A stretch of DNA of 30,702 bases from Candidatus Fermentibacterota bacterium (GTDB taxonomy: Bacteria; JAFGKV01). Made by a program: the position numbers and the translations under genes. This document shows positions 8,343 through 16,962 of this stretch, piece after piece. The notes below the pieces were generated by a model, which was given only the letters and a program-made list of their open reading frames with translations, was not told where the DNA came from and made no database searches. The stretch is from contig JAUXFG010000035.1 in NCBI GenBank assembly GCA_030620115.1, forward strand, positions 1 to 30,702, in the 5' to 3' direction. Numbering within the stretch: the first letter of the stretch is position 1; the number at the start of each line of letters is the position of its first letter.

Positions 8343-8380
8343 TAGAGGTTCAAGGTTCAGAGGTTCTGGGTTCAGGGTTG
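8343..8380. repeat. GGTTCAG-word array, left arm
   Basis: A short array of variants of AGGTTCAG in about 8-base steps. The inverted counterpart is at 8669-8708, so the two bracket the 372-base spacer between the permease genes. No gene is visible in the spacer. Confidence 0.7.
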
Positions 8381-8483
8381 GCTTTCTTCCGTTGCCTTGG
8401 CGAGTACCTCTCGGGCCAACAACCATGCCTGAATGGCAACCAATCCACCGCTTCTCTGGTGGTGAGAATTGAGAAGGCTCTAT

Positions 8484-8513
8484 GCTTCTTCCGAGGCTTC
8501 GCTCGGAAGAAGC
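8484..8513. other. Perfect 12-bp hairpin between permease genes
   Basis: GCTTCTTCCGAG, loop GCTTCG, then CTCGGAAGAAGC. The stem is GC-rich enough to form in RNA on the minus-strand transcript between the two permeases. No T-run follows, so a role in mRNA stability or partial attenuation is as likely as termination. Confidence 0.6.
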
Positions 8514-8520
8514 AACGCCG

Positions 8521-8604
8521 AACATCGAACATCCAACGCTCAACGTCGAAGTAGGGCTCTTCGTTCGATGTTCGATGTTGCGCGTTGAATGTTGGACGTT
8601 TTGC
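8521..8604. repeat. TTCGATG-type heptad array, inverted pair
   Basis: The left half is a run of AACATCGAACATCCAACGCT-like words and the right half is the inverted run TTCGATGTTCGATGTTGCGC followed by TTGAATG and TTGGACG. The units are near 7-base repeats of TTSRAYG. Related arrays lie at 25791-25827 and 27578-27610. The two halves could form a long imperfect hairpin. Confidence 0.75.
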
Positions 8605-8668
8605 AGGATTATGTGCATTGAATCTGGGCTAAACGCTTGAAATCTATCCTTCGGATTTCCGTGGAATC

Positions 8669-8708
8669 TCTGAACCTCTGAACCCGCGAACCCCTGAACC
8701 CCTGAACG
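8669..8708. repeat. CTGAACC octad array, right arm
   Basis: Five units of about eight bases (TCTGAACC, TCTGAACC, CGCGAACC, CCTGAACC, CCTGAACG) end two bases before the stop codon of the upstream permease gene. It is the inverted partner of the array at 8343-8380. Confidence 0.8.
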
Positions 8709-8709
8709 G

Positions 8710-9933
8710 TTACTCATATCGCAGCGCATCGATGGGATTCAGCTTTGCCGCTCGGATTGCGGGAAATGCGCCGAAGATCAAGCCCACGGCCGATGAGAAA
8801 CCGAGCCCAAGGAGCACCGTGCCCAGCGAGGCTGCAGCCGGTACGGGGCTTATTCTCGCCGTCAGGAAGGCGAGCCCGAGGCCCAGGGCAACCCCCAGAA
8901 CCCCCCCGGCAAGACAGAGAAGGACAGCCTCGGTAAGGAACTGATCTCGGATCTCCCGCCTCGTGGCTCCCAATGCCTTGCGAATGCCGATCTCCCTGGT
9001 TCGTTCGGTCACCGATACCAGCATGATGTTCATGATGCCGATGCCGCCCACCAGGAGGGAGAGGCCGCCAATGCCCACCATGGCGGCGAAGACGATGCCG
9101 GTGAACTGCTTGAACTGGACCATGAGCTGCTGGGCACTATTCAGGGCGAAGTCGTCCGGTTCCCCCGGGGCCACACGGCGCCGCTTCCGGAGGACCAGGC
9201 GAATCTCCTCCTTGGCGACATCCACGTGGGCCTTGTCAATGGGAAGCACGGAGATGTTCACGGATCGGTACTTCCCGAATTTCTTCTCAAAGGTCGTTGC
9301 CGGGATGGCGATGAGCTCATCCTGGTTTTCGCCGAAGATGGCGCCCTTCTTCGCCAGGATGCCCACCACATCATATGCCCGATTACCAATACGGATCTTC
9401 TTGTACAGGGGTTGCTCATGCCCGAAAAGTTGTTGGGCGATATCATGGCCAAGCACCGCGACATGCCGGCTCCGTGATACATCCGTGTCCGTAAGGAATC
9501 GCCCCGCGCCGGGCGGGTAGTTCTCGATAACAACGAATGGATTTGTGGTGCCGACGATTTGAATCGCGGGACGAGAGACCGACCGGTAGCGTACCTGCTG
9601 GCGCGTATAGAGCGTAGGGGCCACCGTCGCCACAGAGGGACACAGACGGGCGATGGCATCCGTATCCTCCATAGTGAGCCGTTTCCTGGGTTTTCTTCTC
9701 CTTGGCCCAATGTGCATCCCCCACTCATAGAGGTTCACGCTTATCATGTCGGCGCCTAAGGATTTGAACTGGGTTTCCACCGTTCGATTGAGGCCGTTAA
9801 CCAGAGATTGCAGGGCAATAACCGTGGTGATACCGATGATGATTCCAAGGATAGTGAGAATGGAACGCGTTCGGTGTTGATGAAGAGAGTCGTACGCGCT
9901 CCGGAATCGTTCCGGCACCGCCCTAACCCACAC
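8710..9933 (-). CDS. ABC transporter permease, MacB/FtsX type (first permease)
   Basis: 407 residues, homologous in plan to the permease at 7096-8337: an N-terminal helix (HQHRTRSILTILGIIIGITT), a periplasmic domain and three C-terminal helices with VGGIGIMNIMLVSVTERTRE. The pair would make a heterodimeric membrane core. The first codon taken here is GTG at 9933-9931, which lies inside the terminal repeat of element R2; the residues MWVR come from repeat sequence. A GTG five codons further in (9918-9916) is an equally possible start. The natural leader has evidently been replaced by the repeat, which separates this gene from its ATPase by 177 bases in an otherwise overlapping operon. The stop TAA directly follows the octad array. 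Confidence 0.9.
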   Translation of the reverse strand: MWVRAVPERFRSAYDSLHQHRTRSILTILGIIIGITTVIALQSLVNGLNRTVETQFKSLGADMISVNLYEWGMHIGPRRRKPRKRLTMEDTDAIARLCPSVATVAPTLYTRQQVRYRSVSRPAIQIVGTTNPFVVIENYPPGAGRFLTDTDVSRSRHVAVLGHDIAQQLFGHEQPLYKKIRIGNRAYDVVGILAKKGAIFGENQDELIAIPATTFEKKFGKYRSVNISVLPIDKAHVDVAKEEIRLVLRKRRRVAPGEPDDFALNSAQQLMVQFKQFTGIVFAAMVGIGGLSLLVGGIGIMNIMLVSVTERTREIGIRKALGATRREIRDQFLTEAVLLCLAGGVLGVALGLGLAFLTARISPVPAAASLGTVLLGLGFSSAVGLIFGAFPAIRAAKLNPIDALRYE

Positions 9934-10105
9934 TTCTCACCGGCTTTCGTCGCGAGACGGGAGAAATGGTTGTGGCTGCAAGGCTTGCGACCGAGGCTCC
10001 CGCAGGCGTATCCTCTGCGATACGGTGAGGAAGCCGACGGAGCGTAACGCAGCAGACAGAGCCATATCGGCTGTCGTAGCAGGAAGCTGGTGAGAAGTGC
10101 GGGTT
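9925..10105. repeat. Dispersed TIR element, copy R2 (full length, 181 bp)
   Basis: Ends are AACCCACACTTCTCACC and GGTGAGAAGTGCGGGTT. The left arm contains GGCTTTCGTCGCGAGACGGG and the centre GTATCCTCTGCGATACGG. The right arm contains CGTAACGCAGCAGACAGAGC and TAGCAGGAAGCTGG. The copy at 19645-19833 is the same sequence in the opposite orientation with scattered changes. No open reading frame of note is inside it, so it is non-autonomous. It fills the space between the ABC ATPase and the first permease. Confidence 0.9.
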
Positions 10106-10110
10106 GAAGA

Positions 10111-10794
10111 TCATGCGGTATCCTTTGCCACAGTCCCGTCCACGAGCTGAACCACCCGATTTGCTCGATCAGCTACCGCAGGATCATGGGTAACCGTGAT
10201 CAGGGTGTTTCCCGCTTCGTTGAGCTCCTGGAGGAGCGCCATGATCTCCTTGCCCGTTTTTGTATCGAGATTCCCCGTTGGTTCGTCGGCGAGGATCACA
10301 CTGGGCTCGTTGACCAGGGCACGGGCCACGGCCACCCGCTGTCTCTGGCCCCCCGAGAGCTGGGCGGGCTTGTGGTGCATACGATCCCCCAAGCCGACCA
10401 GCTCCAAAACCTGGGCGGCCCTTCTCTTGCGCTGGCGAGCCGGCATGCCGGCATAGATCAGCGGCACCTCCACATTGGATAGTGCCGTGGCGCGCGGAAG
10501 CAGATTGAACGTCTGGAATACAAAACCAATCTTCCCATTTCGAATGGCGGCAAGCTGATCATCGTTGAGATGAGAGACGTCCTTCTCCTCCAGCATGTAG
10601 CTGCCGTTGGTCGGCACATCGAGGCAACCGATGATGTTCATCAGTGTGGACTTCCCCGAGCCGGAAGGCCCCATGATTGCCACGTAGTCCTTGTAGTCGA
10701 TCTGGAGGCTCAGGCCGCGCAGTGCGTGCACTGGTATCTGGCCTACCATATAGGTCTTTTCAATATCCTTCAGATTTATGAGCGCGTCGCTCAT
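10111..10794 (-). CDS. ABC transporter ATP-binding protein, MacB/LolD type
   Basis: 227 residues, the normal length for a stand-alone MacB/LolD-like ATPase. Walker A is GPSGSGKST (about 42-50), the Q-loop is in FQTFNLLPR, the signature is [15 protein letters not shown], and Walker B is [12 protein letters not shown], followed by the switch His in VTHD. It hydrolyses ATP on the cytoplasmic face to power the two permeases. Its ATG (10794-10792) overlaps the TGA of the adaptor gene (ATGA), showing translational coupling. The TGA stop lies just beyond repeat R2. Confidence 0.95.
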   Translation of the reverse strand: MSDALINLKDIEKTYMVGQIPVHALRGLSLQIDYKDYVAIMGPSGSGKSTLMNIIGCLDVPTNGSYMLEEKDVSHLNDDQLAAIRNGKIGFVFQTFNLLPRATALSNVEVPLIYAGMPARQRKRRAAQVLELVGLGDRMHHKPAQLSGGQRQRVAVARALVNEPSVILADEPTGNLDTKTGKEIMALLQELNEAGNTLITVTHDPAVADRANRVVQLVDGTVAKDTA

Positions 10795-12002
10795 GGTTCC
10801 TCCGAATGCTCGATCTTGACCTTTGTGCCGGCCCGGAGATCTCGCAGCGTCTCAAAGGGGCCGATGATGACCTCTTGGTCCTCTTCGAGGCCCTTCAAGA
10901 CCTCGACATAGTGCTCCCCGGAGATGCCGGTATGCAGGGGCCTGAAGCTGCTCTTGTGTTCCACCACCACATAGACCCCTTCTTTCTCTGGGGGCCTCCT
11001 GTCAGGCTTGATTTCAGGCTCCTCTTCGTCCTTCTCCTTGCGGGCCTCCCGCTCCGGATCCCTGACCACGAGGCTCGAGATGGGAACCGACAGCACGCTC
11101 TCCTTCCTAGCGGTTTCGATTCGTACCGTGGCAGTCATCCCCGGCCGAACCCCCCCGAGCAGCTCCTCCAGGACCACTACCACCGGGAAGTTGGTCACTT
11201 CCTGCTGGGTACCTTTGTTCTTTACCTCGGCGCTGGAACTCACTTCCACCACCGTGGCCAGGAGAGAAGTATCTGGAAACGCGTCGAGCTCGACCTTTGC
11301 CGGTTGGCCAATCACGATGTCCACGACCTCGGTCTCGTCGATCTCCACTTCCGCCTCCATGCGATCCATAGCAGCAATCTCCAGGAGCACCGTACCAGGA
11401 TTGTTCATAGTCCCGGTGACGGCCATCTCGCCCTCTTCCACGTTCACCTTGGAGACAGTACCATTGATGGGAGAATCAAAGGTGGTCCTTGCAAGCTGAT
11501 CTTGAGCGCCTTGGAGCACGGCTTCTGCCCGTTCCACACTTCTCCGGGCCGCCATCTCCTGGGCCTGGATAACATCGACTTCTGTTTCCTGGCGTTCCAG
11601 CGCTTCCTGGGATACGAGTTCCTTGGCCGCCAGGGCCTTCATGCGACGGAGCTCATCGCGTGCCTGGCGGAGCTGGGCTTGATACTGGCCCCGCGTGGCC
11701 AACGCCTGCCGGTGCTCCGCTTCGGCACGACGAACCAGGGCATGGTACTGGACGGGGTCCAACTGGAGCAGGAACTGCCCTTTCTCTACTCTGTCCCCTT
11801 CGTGTACCGCGATCTCCATGACCCGGCCCATGGCATCCGCGCTGATCTTGACCATGGTGGATGGACGTACTCGTGCAGGGCCTGACACCTCTGCCACGAG
11901 CTCTCTCTTTGCGGATTTTTCGACACGTATGGTCATTTTCTTGCCCCCACCGCACCCGGAGAGAAGGAGCACCGAACCGAGAAGAAGCGCTGCCGCTCTC
12001 AC
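10791..12002 (-). CDS. Periplasmic adaptor (MacA/HlyD-type membrane fusion) lipoprotein
   Basis: 403 residues starting with a lipoprotein signal ([17 protein letters not shown]; Cys17 is the predicted lipid site). A barrel-sandwich half-motif ([20 protein letters not shown]) and [18 protein letters not shown] are followed by an alpha-helical hairpin rich in Arg/Glu/Gln (about 75-165) and the second half-motif ([19 protein letters not shown]). Beta-barrel and membrane-proximal domains follow. Residues about 310-345 form an unusually charged insert ([20 protein letters not shown]). The protein should bridge the inner-membrane ABC permeases and the TolC-like channel. GTG start at 12002-12000 overlaps the TGA of the TolC-like gene (GTGA); the stop overlaps the ATPase start. 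Confidence 0.92.
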   Translation of the reverse strand: MRAAALLLGSVLLLSGCGGGKKMTIRVEKSAKRELVAEVSGPARVRPSTMVKISADAMGRVMEIAVHEGDRVEKGQFLLQLDPVQYHALVRRAEAEHRQALATRGQYQAQLRQARDELRRMKALAAKELVSQEALERQETEVDVIQAQEMAARRSVERAEAVLQGAQDQLARTTFDSPINGTVSKVNVEEGEMAVTGTMNNPGTVLLEIAAMDRMEAEVEIDETEVVDIVIGQPAKVELDAFPDTSLLATVVEVSSSAEVKNKGTQQEVTNFPVVVVLEELLGGVRPGMTATVRIETARKESVLSVPISSLVVRDPEREARKEKDEEEPEIKPDRRPPEKEGVYVVVEHKSSFRPLHTGISGEHYVEVLKGLEEDQEVIIGPFETLRDLRAGTKVKIEHSEEP

Positions 12003-13294
12003 CAGAGATCTCCCAACTCGCCGGTGGCCTCATCCAAGGTGGATCGTGCCACGTTCACCGAGTTCTTGGCTTCCACTTGGTCCACTTTCGCCCGTTGCAG
12101 CGCGAGCTTGGAGTCGGAAAGCTCCAGGAACGAGAGCGAGCCCATGCCATAACGTTCCTCGGCCAACCGGTACTCCTCATTTGCGAGCGCCAATGCGGCA
12201 TCCGCAGTCTCTGATTGCGCCTTGGCTTCCAGAAGCCGCCGATGACTGTCCTCCACGGTATGGCGTTGCGAGAGCTGCATCTCACGCAGGGTGAGCTCCG
12301 CATCTCTTGCCGACGCCTTTGCCCGCTGTACCGCCCCTTTGGTCTCCAGTCCATCGAAAAGGTACATGCTGAGGGTTAAGCCGACAGACCACGAGTCTGC
12401 ATCCTTGAACCGGTCGACATCATCGGGAATCTCCACATCGCTCCAGCCGTAGCTCGCGCTCCCAGTGAGGGACGGATAGCGCCCCGCAGCCGCCATGGTC
12501 ACGCTCTTGTGCGTACTGGTGAGCTGTTCGACATAGGCCAGAATCGACGGATGTTGCTGCCCCTTGGCCATACACTCCTCTAGTGGCGGCACGTCGATTC
12601 CTTGTTCCGCGGGAGGAACCAAGATGTATTCAGTTCCCGGCTCCTTGCCCAAAAGCAGCAGCAAGGAACTCTTGGCCGTGGCTAGTTCATTCTCCTGGCG
12701 CATTTTGGCCAGCATGTCACGGTGGAGCTCGACTTTGGCCTTGAGCACTTCCTGCCTCGAGGCGGCGCCCATTCGATGCCGTTCTTCCGCCCGTTCCAAC
12801 TGCCGCCTCGCCAAGAGCTCCGCCTCCCTTGCCACGTCAGCCAAGGCCTCTGCCCGGAGTACGCTGTAGAAGGTTTCCGCCACATTGAGAGCAAGCTGTG
12901 CCTTGGTGGCCTGACAGCTCTGCTCTGCGGCCCGTAGCGACGCCTTGGCCGAGGAGAGTTGCGCCCAGGAAGAGCCCCCATTGAAGAAGGTTTGGTTGAG
13001 CCTCAGTCCCGCGGAGTAACGATTCTTGGATGTCCTGACCGAATCCTGGACGAAGCTCATCTGCTCACTGGAGTATCGTGTGGCGTCGGTATAGGCGGAG
13101 ATGTGGGGGAGGATGCCACTCCATGAGGATGTGCATGATCCCCTGGATGAGGCCACATCGGCATCAGCCTTCTTCAGGGTAAGGCTGTGAGCCTTGGTGA
13201 TCTGTAGACAGTGCTCCAGGGTCCATGTCTCCTGCCCCAGGGCGGGAAAGGCCAACAAGACCAGAATACAACACACGGTTGCTCTAGCGATCAT
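11999..13294 (-). CDS. TolC-family outer membrane efflux protein
   Basis: 431 residues with an N-terminal signal peptide (MIARATVCCILVLLAFPALG, cleavage near QETW). The body shows the two long, Ala/Glu/Leu-rich coiled-coil repeats of OEP proteins, each with an alpha-helical barrel and a beta region (YSAGLRLNQTFFNGGSSWAQ in the first, SVGLTLSMYLFDGLETKGAV in the second). It should be the trimeric outer-membrane channel of this pump, which implies a cell with an outer membrane. The ATG at 13294-13292 follows AGGAGGTGGACTC, a strong ribosome site. The start lies 11 bases inside the end of the MBL gene and the stop overlaps the adaptor start. Confidence 0.92.
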   Translation of the reverse strand: MIARATVCCILVLLAFPALGQETWTLEHCLQITKAHSLTLKKADADVASSRGSCTSSWSGILPHISAYTDATRYSSEQMSFVQDSVRTSKNRYSAGLRLNQTFFNGGSSWAQLSSAKASLRAAEQSCQATKAQLALNVAETFYSVLRAEALADVAREAELLARRQLERAEERHRMGAASRQEVLKAKVELHRDMLAKMRQENELATAKSSLLLLLGKEPGTEYILVPPAEQGIDVPPLEECMAKGQQHPSILAYVEQLTSTHKSVTMAAAGRYPSLTGSASYGWSDVEIPDDVDRFKDADSWSVGLTLSMYLFDGLETKGAVQRAKASARDAELTLREMQLSQRHTVEDSHRRLLEAKAQSETADAALALANEEYRLAEERYGMGSLSFLELSDSKLALQRAKVDQVEAKNSVNVARSTLDEATGELGDLW

Positions 13295-14162
13295 GAGTCC
13301 ACCTCCTGATTCTTTCTGCCATTTCTTTTTCCCTCCGCTGCCCGTGGACCGGGCCGGACCGGGAGACTATACGTATACCATTCTCTTCAAAGGAGAGAAC
13401 CACTGTACCGTCTTCCCTAGTATCAAGAAGACGGATGACTCGTGCTTTGAGTTCGGTAAGGGTGTGTGGAACCGGGAGCTCCCAGGGGTTCGGCCCTACC
13501 GAAAGAAGACCCCACTGGGGAGAGACCGCCTCAAGGAACTCGGGGGCAAGGAGGTCGCCGTGGTGGGGCAAGACCAGAATATCGGCTGCCAGGGAATCCC
13601 CATACCTCCTGACCAGGGAACGTTGTGTCGCGGGATCTATGTCTGAAGGGATCAACACAGAGTATCTCCCCATTTTGATGGACACCACCAGGCTCGACTG
13701 GTTGAGATTTTTGGTGAGTGTATCAGGATGGAAGACAAAGAGCTCAAGATCCCCCACAGACAAAAGGTCCCCGGGTCGAAGACGCCGGTAACCAAGGCGT
13801 CGACGCGCCAGCGCATTCCAGAAGCTCGATGCATAGCTGGCATGGCCGTGGTCTACGTTGCCAAGCACCTCTCCCACAGCCCAGCCACGATCGAGAAGCC
13901 ACGTGAGCCCCTCCAGATGGTCGCCATGCCCATGGGAGGCGATCATCAAAGCCAGGCTTTCCACGCCTGCGTGCTGGAGTTCAGCCTCCAGGAGGCCGGC
14001 TTCCTCTCTGTAGCCGCCATCTATTAGTATCGTTTGGTCCTGGTCCTGAAAGAGAAGCGCTGTTCCGTAGCCCACGTCGACCATACGGAGTGTGAACTCC
14101 TGGTCTGAGGAGCATGAGAGGAGGAAGAGCAGCCCGATCTTCCATAAACAACGAGGTTGCAT
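13284..14162 (-). CDS. MBL-fold (ComEC C-terminal-like) hydrolase, putative lipoprotein
   Basis: 292 residues. The start MQPRCLWKIGLLFLLSCSSD gives a lipobox with Cys17, so it is probably anchored in the periplasm. The body is a metallo-beta-lactamase fold resembling the C-terminal domain of ComEC: MVDVGYGTALLFQDQDQTIL, then IDGG, HGHGDHLEG (metal ligands), a later FHPD, IPSDID and LPHHG. There are no ComEC membrane helices, so it is a stand-alone secreted form. Such proteins may be nucleases or phosphodiesterases; the substrate here is unknown. It is first in the efflux operon and overlaps the TolC-like gene by 11 bases, so a link to export is implied but not shown. The ATG has AAGG six bases upstream. 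Confidence 0.82.
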   Translation of the reverse strand: MQPRCLWKIGLLFLLSCSSDQEFTLRMVDVGYGTALLFQDQDQTILIDGGYREEAGLLEAELQHAGVESLALMIASHGHGDHLEGLTWLLDRGWAVGEVLGNVDHGHASYASSFWNALARRRLGYRRLRPGDLLSVGDLELFVFHPDTLTKNLNQSSLVVSIKMGRYSVLIPSDIDPATQRSLVRRYGDSLAADILVLPHHGDLLAPEFLEAVSPQWGLLSVGPNPWELPVPHTLTELKARVIRLLDTREDGTVVLSFEENGIRIVSRSGPVHGQRREKEMAERIRRWTHDR

Positions 14163-14297
14163 TTGGGACCTTCGTGTGATTACTGTCTCAAGAGATGTAA
14201 GAATACCGAATGTGGGGACTCAAGATCGCCGCCACGGTGAGTCTGCTTACGCAACACTATACCCTGCATATAGTCAAATGATTCATGGAGTACGAGG

Positions 14298-15041
14298 ATG
14301 AACAACGCGGGACAAGGAAGAATGCGACTGAATCGCTTCCTGGCCTCCAGTGGGCTTGGATCACGGAGGGCATGCGAAGAGTTGATTAGAGAGGGCGTGA
14401 TCACCGTGAACGGCGTCGTGACTCGTGCGCTCCACGAAACGGTCATGCCGGCAAAGGATACCGTCAGAGTGAGGGGGAAGACGGTTCGTCCGGTGGGGCA
14501 ACATGTGTACCTCATGATGTACAAGCCGAAAGGCTATCTCACCACCATGAAAGACCCACAGGAGCGAAAGAACGTGGTCTCTCTTCTTCCCAAGGCGGGA
14601 GTCCGGCTTTTTCCGGTAGGCAGGCTGGATAGAGACAGCGAGGGCCTTCTCCTCTTCACTTCCGATGGGGAAATCGCGCATCGAATGGCGCATCCCCGGT
14701 ATACAGTTTCCCGGTACTACCGGGTGGACCTTGCCACCCCGTTTCCCCGTGAGTTGCTCCCGAGGCTGGAGAGCGGGGTCATGGCGCGCGGTGAACGGCT
14801 TCGAGCGCACAAGGCCTGGCTACGGGGCGAGAAACGTCATGGGCACCAGGTGCAGCTGGTGCTTCGTACTGGTCGAAAGCGGGAAATCCGCCGACTCCTG
14901 GCCGCCCTGGGGTTTGAGGTGATCAGGATTCTGCGCTATGGCTTTGGTCCTTTGCGTTTGGGCTCGCTTGAGCTTGGAAACACGCGACGGCTTACCGCCC
15001 AGGAAATCAAGGAGCTTCACGGGTTGATGGGCGGGGCATGA
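14298..15041 (+). CDS. Pseudouridine synthase, RsuA/RluB family
   Basis: 247 residues. An S4 RNA-binding domain (MRLNRFLASSGLGSRRACEE, then LIREGVITVNG) precedes the catalytic domain with MMYKPKGYLTT and GRLDRDSEGLLLFTSDGE, where the Asp of RLD is the nucleophile. It should isomerise a specific uridine in 23S rRNA (RluB/RluE-like) or 16S rRNA (RsuA-like). The 247-residue length and single S4 domain fit RluB-type enzymes without the long C-terminal tail. The ATG at 14298 follows GGAG with a seven-base gap. The gene is divergent from the MBL/efflux operon across 135 bases and overlaps the next gene by ATGA. Confidence 0.92.
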   Translation: MNNAGQGRMRLNRFLASSGLGSRRACEELIREGVITVNGVVTRALHETVMPAKDTVRVRGKTVRPVGQHVYLMMYKPKGYLTTMKDPQERKNVVSLLPKAGVRLFPVGRLDRDSEGLLLFTSDGEIAHRMAHPRYTVSRYYRVDLATPFPRELLPRLESGVMARGERLRAHKAWLRGEKRHGHQVQLVLRTGRKREIRRLLAALGFEVIRILRYGFGPLRLGSLELGNTRRLTAQEIKELHGLMGGA

Positions 15042-16747
15042 GGAAGATAACGATTCCCGGCGCGGTAAATCCGCGCACCATGGTCTTTCTCTTGCTTTTT
15101 GCCGCCTGGGCTGTCGTGGTGGCGCTCATTGACCCCAGAGGCGAGTTTCCTTTGAACGACGACTGGTTGTATGCCCGGGTGGTGGAGCAGTTCTCTCATA
15201 CACATATTCTCATCCAGCCGCAGCTCGCCGCGGTGAGTCTCGTGTTCCAGACCCTCTGGGGAAGCGGATTCGCCGCCATCTTCGGCCTGTCATTTACCGT
15301 GCTCCGGCTCTCCAATCTCGTGCTCCACTTAGCCGCAGTGTTGGCCGTGGGCGCCCTGGCGTTGGAGCTCGGGGCAGCAGTATCGGCCGCACTGCTGCTA
15401 GGGCTCACCGTCCTTGTCTCGCCCGTGGCGCTTGCCTCGGCGTTCTCGTTCATGCCTGAGTCCGCTCTGTTGGCCACCGTATCTCTGGCGCTGCTCTCCG
15501 CGGTCCAGTGGGAGCGCGGTAGGACCAGAGCAGCGGGTCTGGGTTTCCTCGTATTTGGCATCTTCGGCTATCTGGTGCATCCCATGGCACTGATCCTGCC
15601 CCTCTGGTTCCTCGTACGATGGTGGAAGAAGGAACGTCGTCGGAGAGGCTTGATGTGGCCTGCTATCCTGACGGTGCTGTCGAGTATCCCTTTCCTGGTC
15701 TGGTATATGAGGCCGGAAGGCGCCTCGGGCATGACCGGCTTCTGGCTTTCAAGGAGTTGGGGTATGGACGCGCCATTGCGACTCTTCACTCGGCTCCCAG
15801 CCACCCTGATCACCATGGGCCTGTTTCTGCTCCCCGTGGGTTTGGCTTTGGTTCGGCGGCGCGCCCTTGCACTGCCGGCGCTCCTATTCGTCTGGAGCTG
15901 GGGCCAGGCGATCTGGTGTGGTGGGACCTTGCCGCTCCCGTTGCCCAGTCTCGAGAATGTCATTCATCGCGCGGGAATCGGCTATGTGGGCCTCCAGGGC
16001 ACACCGCCATTCCTTAATCCATGGTTCTGGCGGGCAATCTCTATGCTTTCCATGGTCTCGCTGCTTGGGCTGCTTGGCAGGCTCTTCGAGCACAGTCGAT
16101 CACGAATGCTGCTGGCCGTCGGTCTTGCCAAGCTGCCGTGGGCCGGGCGGCTGGTGTTGGGCGGCTCGCTGCTCAGGGCATCGGTGACCGGCCTTGTAGG
16201 TCTGGCGGCATGGATTCTTTTCATGTGGCCGCGACTGCGGCTTTCGTTTGGTGCAGGCCTGGTCCTGGTCTGGCTTGGCGTATTGCTCCTGGCGCCGCCT
16301 TCCTATGATCGCTACTTGATACCGGTCCTGCCGTTGGTGCTTCTGGTAGTCCTTGCCCACATGGGCCCGCCGCGCATGATTGCCTGGATCGGCGCCGGTG
16401 TCCTAACTGTCTCCGCGGTGATTGGCGTGCACGACTATCTCGCGTGGAACCGAACGCGATGGGATGTGCTCCAGGAACTCACCGAACGCCATGAGATAGC
16501 GGAGCAACATATCGATGGTGGGTACGAATGGGCTGGATGGCATTTCGCCTGGAAGGGGGTACCCGAGCATGAGCCTTCCGCGATCTCCCGGGCGCTGCCC
16601 TGGTGGATCCGGCTCTGGGCCCCACAGATCGATCCCTGTTTCGTGATCTCCCTCTCACCATTGCCGGGATACACGGTTCTCACCACACAGCGCTGTGCCA
16701 CCTGGCTCCCCGGATGGCGTATCTACCTTCTCGAACGAAGCCCCTAA
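15038..16747 (+). CDS. Polytopic membrane protein, GT-C (ArnT/PMT-like) glycosyltransferase-like
   Basis: 569 residues with about a dozen hydrophobic segments across the whole length. After the first helix (TMVFLLLFAAWAVVVALI) comes an acidic loop FPLNDDWLYARVVEQF, the DD-motif position typical of GT-C lipid-sugar-dependent glycosyltransferases (ArnT, PMT, DUF families). It probably transfers a sugar from a polyprenyl carrier on the periplasmic side, but acceptor and sugar cannot be told. The ATG overlaps the stop of the pseudouridine synthase (ATGA), although the functions look unrelated. The TAA stop (16745-16747) is formed by the first three bases of repeat R3. Confidence 0.78.
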   Translation: MRKITIPGAVNPRTMVFLLLFAAWAVVVALIDPRGEFPLNDDWLYARVVEQFSHTHILIQPQLAAVSLVFQTLWGSGFAAIFGLSFTVLRLSNLVLHLAAVLAVGALALELGAAVSAALLLGLTVLVSPVALASAFSFMPESALLATVSLALLSAVQWERGRTRAAGLGFLVFGIFGYLVHPMALILPLWFLVRWWKKERRRRGLMWPAILTVLSSIPFLVWYMRPEGASGMTGFWLSRSWGMDAPLRLFTRLPATLITMGLFLLPVGLALVRRRALALPALLFVWSWGQAIWCGGTLPLPLPSLENVIHRAGIGYVGLQGTPPFLNPWFWRAISMLSMVSLLGLLGRLFEHSRSRMLLAVGLAKLPWAGRLVLGGSLLRASVTGLVGLAAWILFMWPRLRLSFGAGLVLVWLGVLLLAPPSYDRYLIPVLPLVLLVVLAHMGPPRMIAWIGAGVLTVSAVIGVHDYLAWNRTRWDVLQELTERHEIAEQHIDGGYEWAGWHFAWKGVPEHEPSAISRALPWWIRLWAPQIDPCFVISLSPLPGYTVLTTQRCATWLPGWRIYLLERSP

Positions 16748-16809
16748 CCCGGACTTCTCACCGGCTTTCGTCGCGAAACCGTCGAGAGTTGGTGAGAAGT
16801 TCGGGCTAA
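16745..16809. repeat. Dispersed TIR element, copy R3 (65-bp deletion form)
   Basis: Ends are TAACCCGGACTTCTCACC and GGTGAGAAGTTCGGGCTAA. The left arm GGCTTTCGTCGCGAAACCGT is kept and the centre and right arm are lost. Its first TAA is the stop codon of the membrane glycosyltransferase-like gene. The 301-base spacer up to 17048 otherwise holds one TCATTCTGAGCGA-type repeat (16858-16897) and the toxin-antitoxin promoter. Confidence 0.9.
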
Positions 16810-16857
16810 CCCTCGATAACACCGCTTCTCTCTCCCTCAGAAAAGCACTCAGTTCCG

Positions 16858-16897
16858 CATCATCCTGAGCGACCACAAGGAGCGAAGAATCGCTCTC
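16858..16897 (+). repeat. TCATTCTGAGCGA-type dispersed repeat, copy 2
   Basis: GCATCATCCTGAGCGACCAC followed by AAGGAGCGAAGAATCGCTCTC. Same family as 6929-6966 and the pair near 27402-27505. Confidence 0.75.
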
Positions 16898-16962
16898 CCT
16901 CTGTTCAAGATCCCCTTCCCTTGTGTCCATGATCGAATCAGCAAGGACGTATGACGCTCTTG

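Noticed and set aside
7648-8472. Plus-strand open frame of 274 codons over the second permease
   Set aside because: Antisense to a recognised MacB-type permease; composition is His/Gly-rich and it runs into repeat DNA.
8343-8708. CRISPR-like array
   Set aside because: Units are 7-8 bases with no constant-length spacers, so these are short tandem words, not CRISPR.
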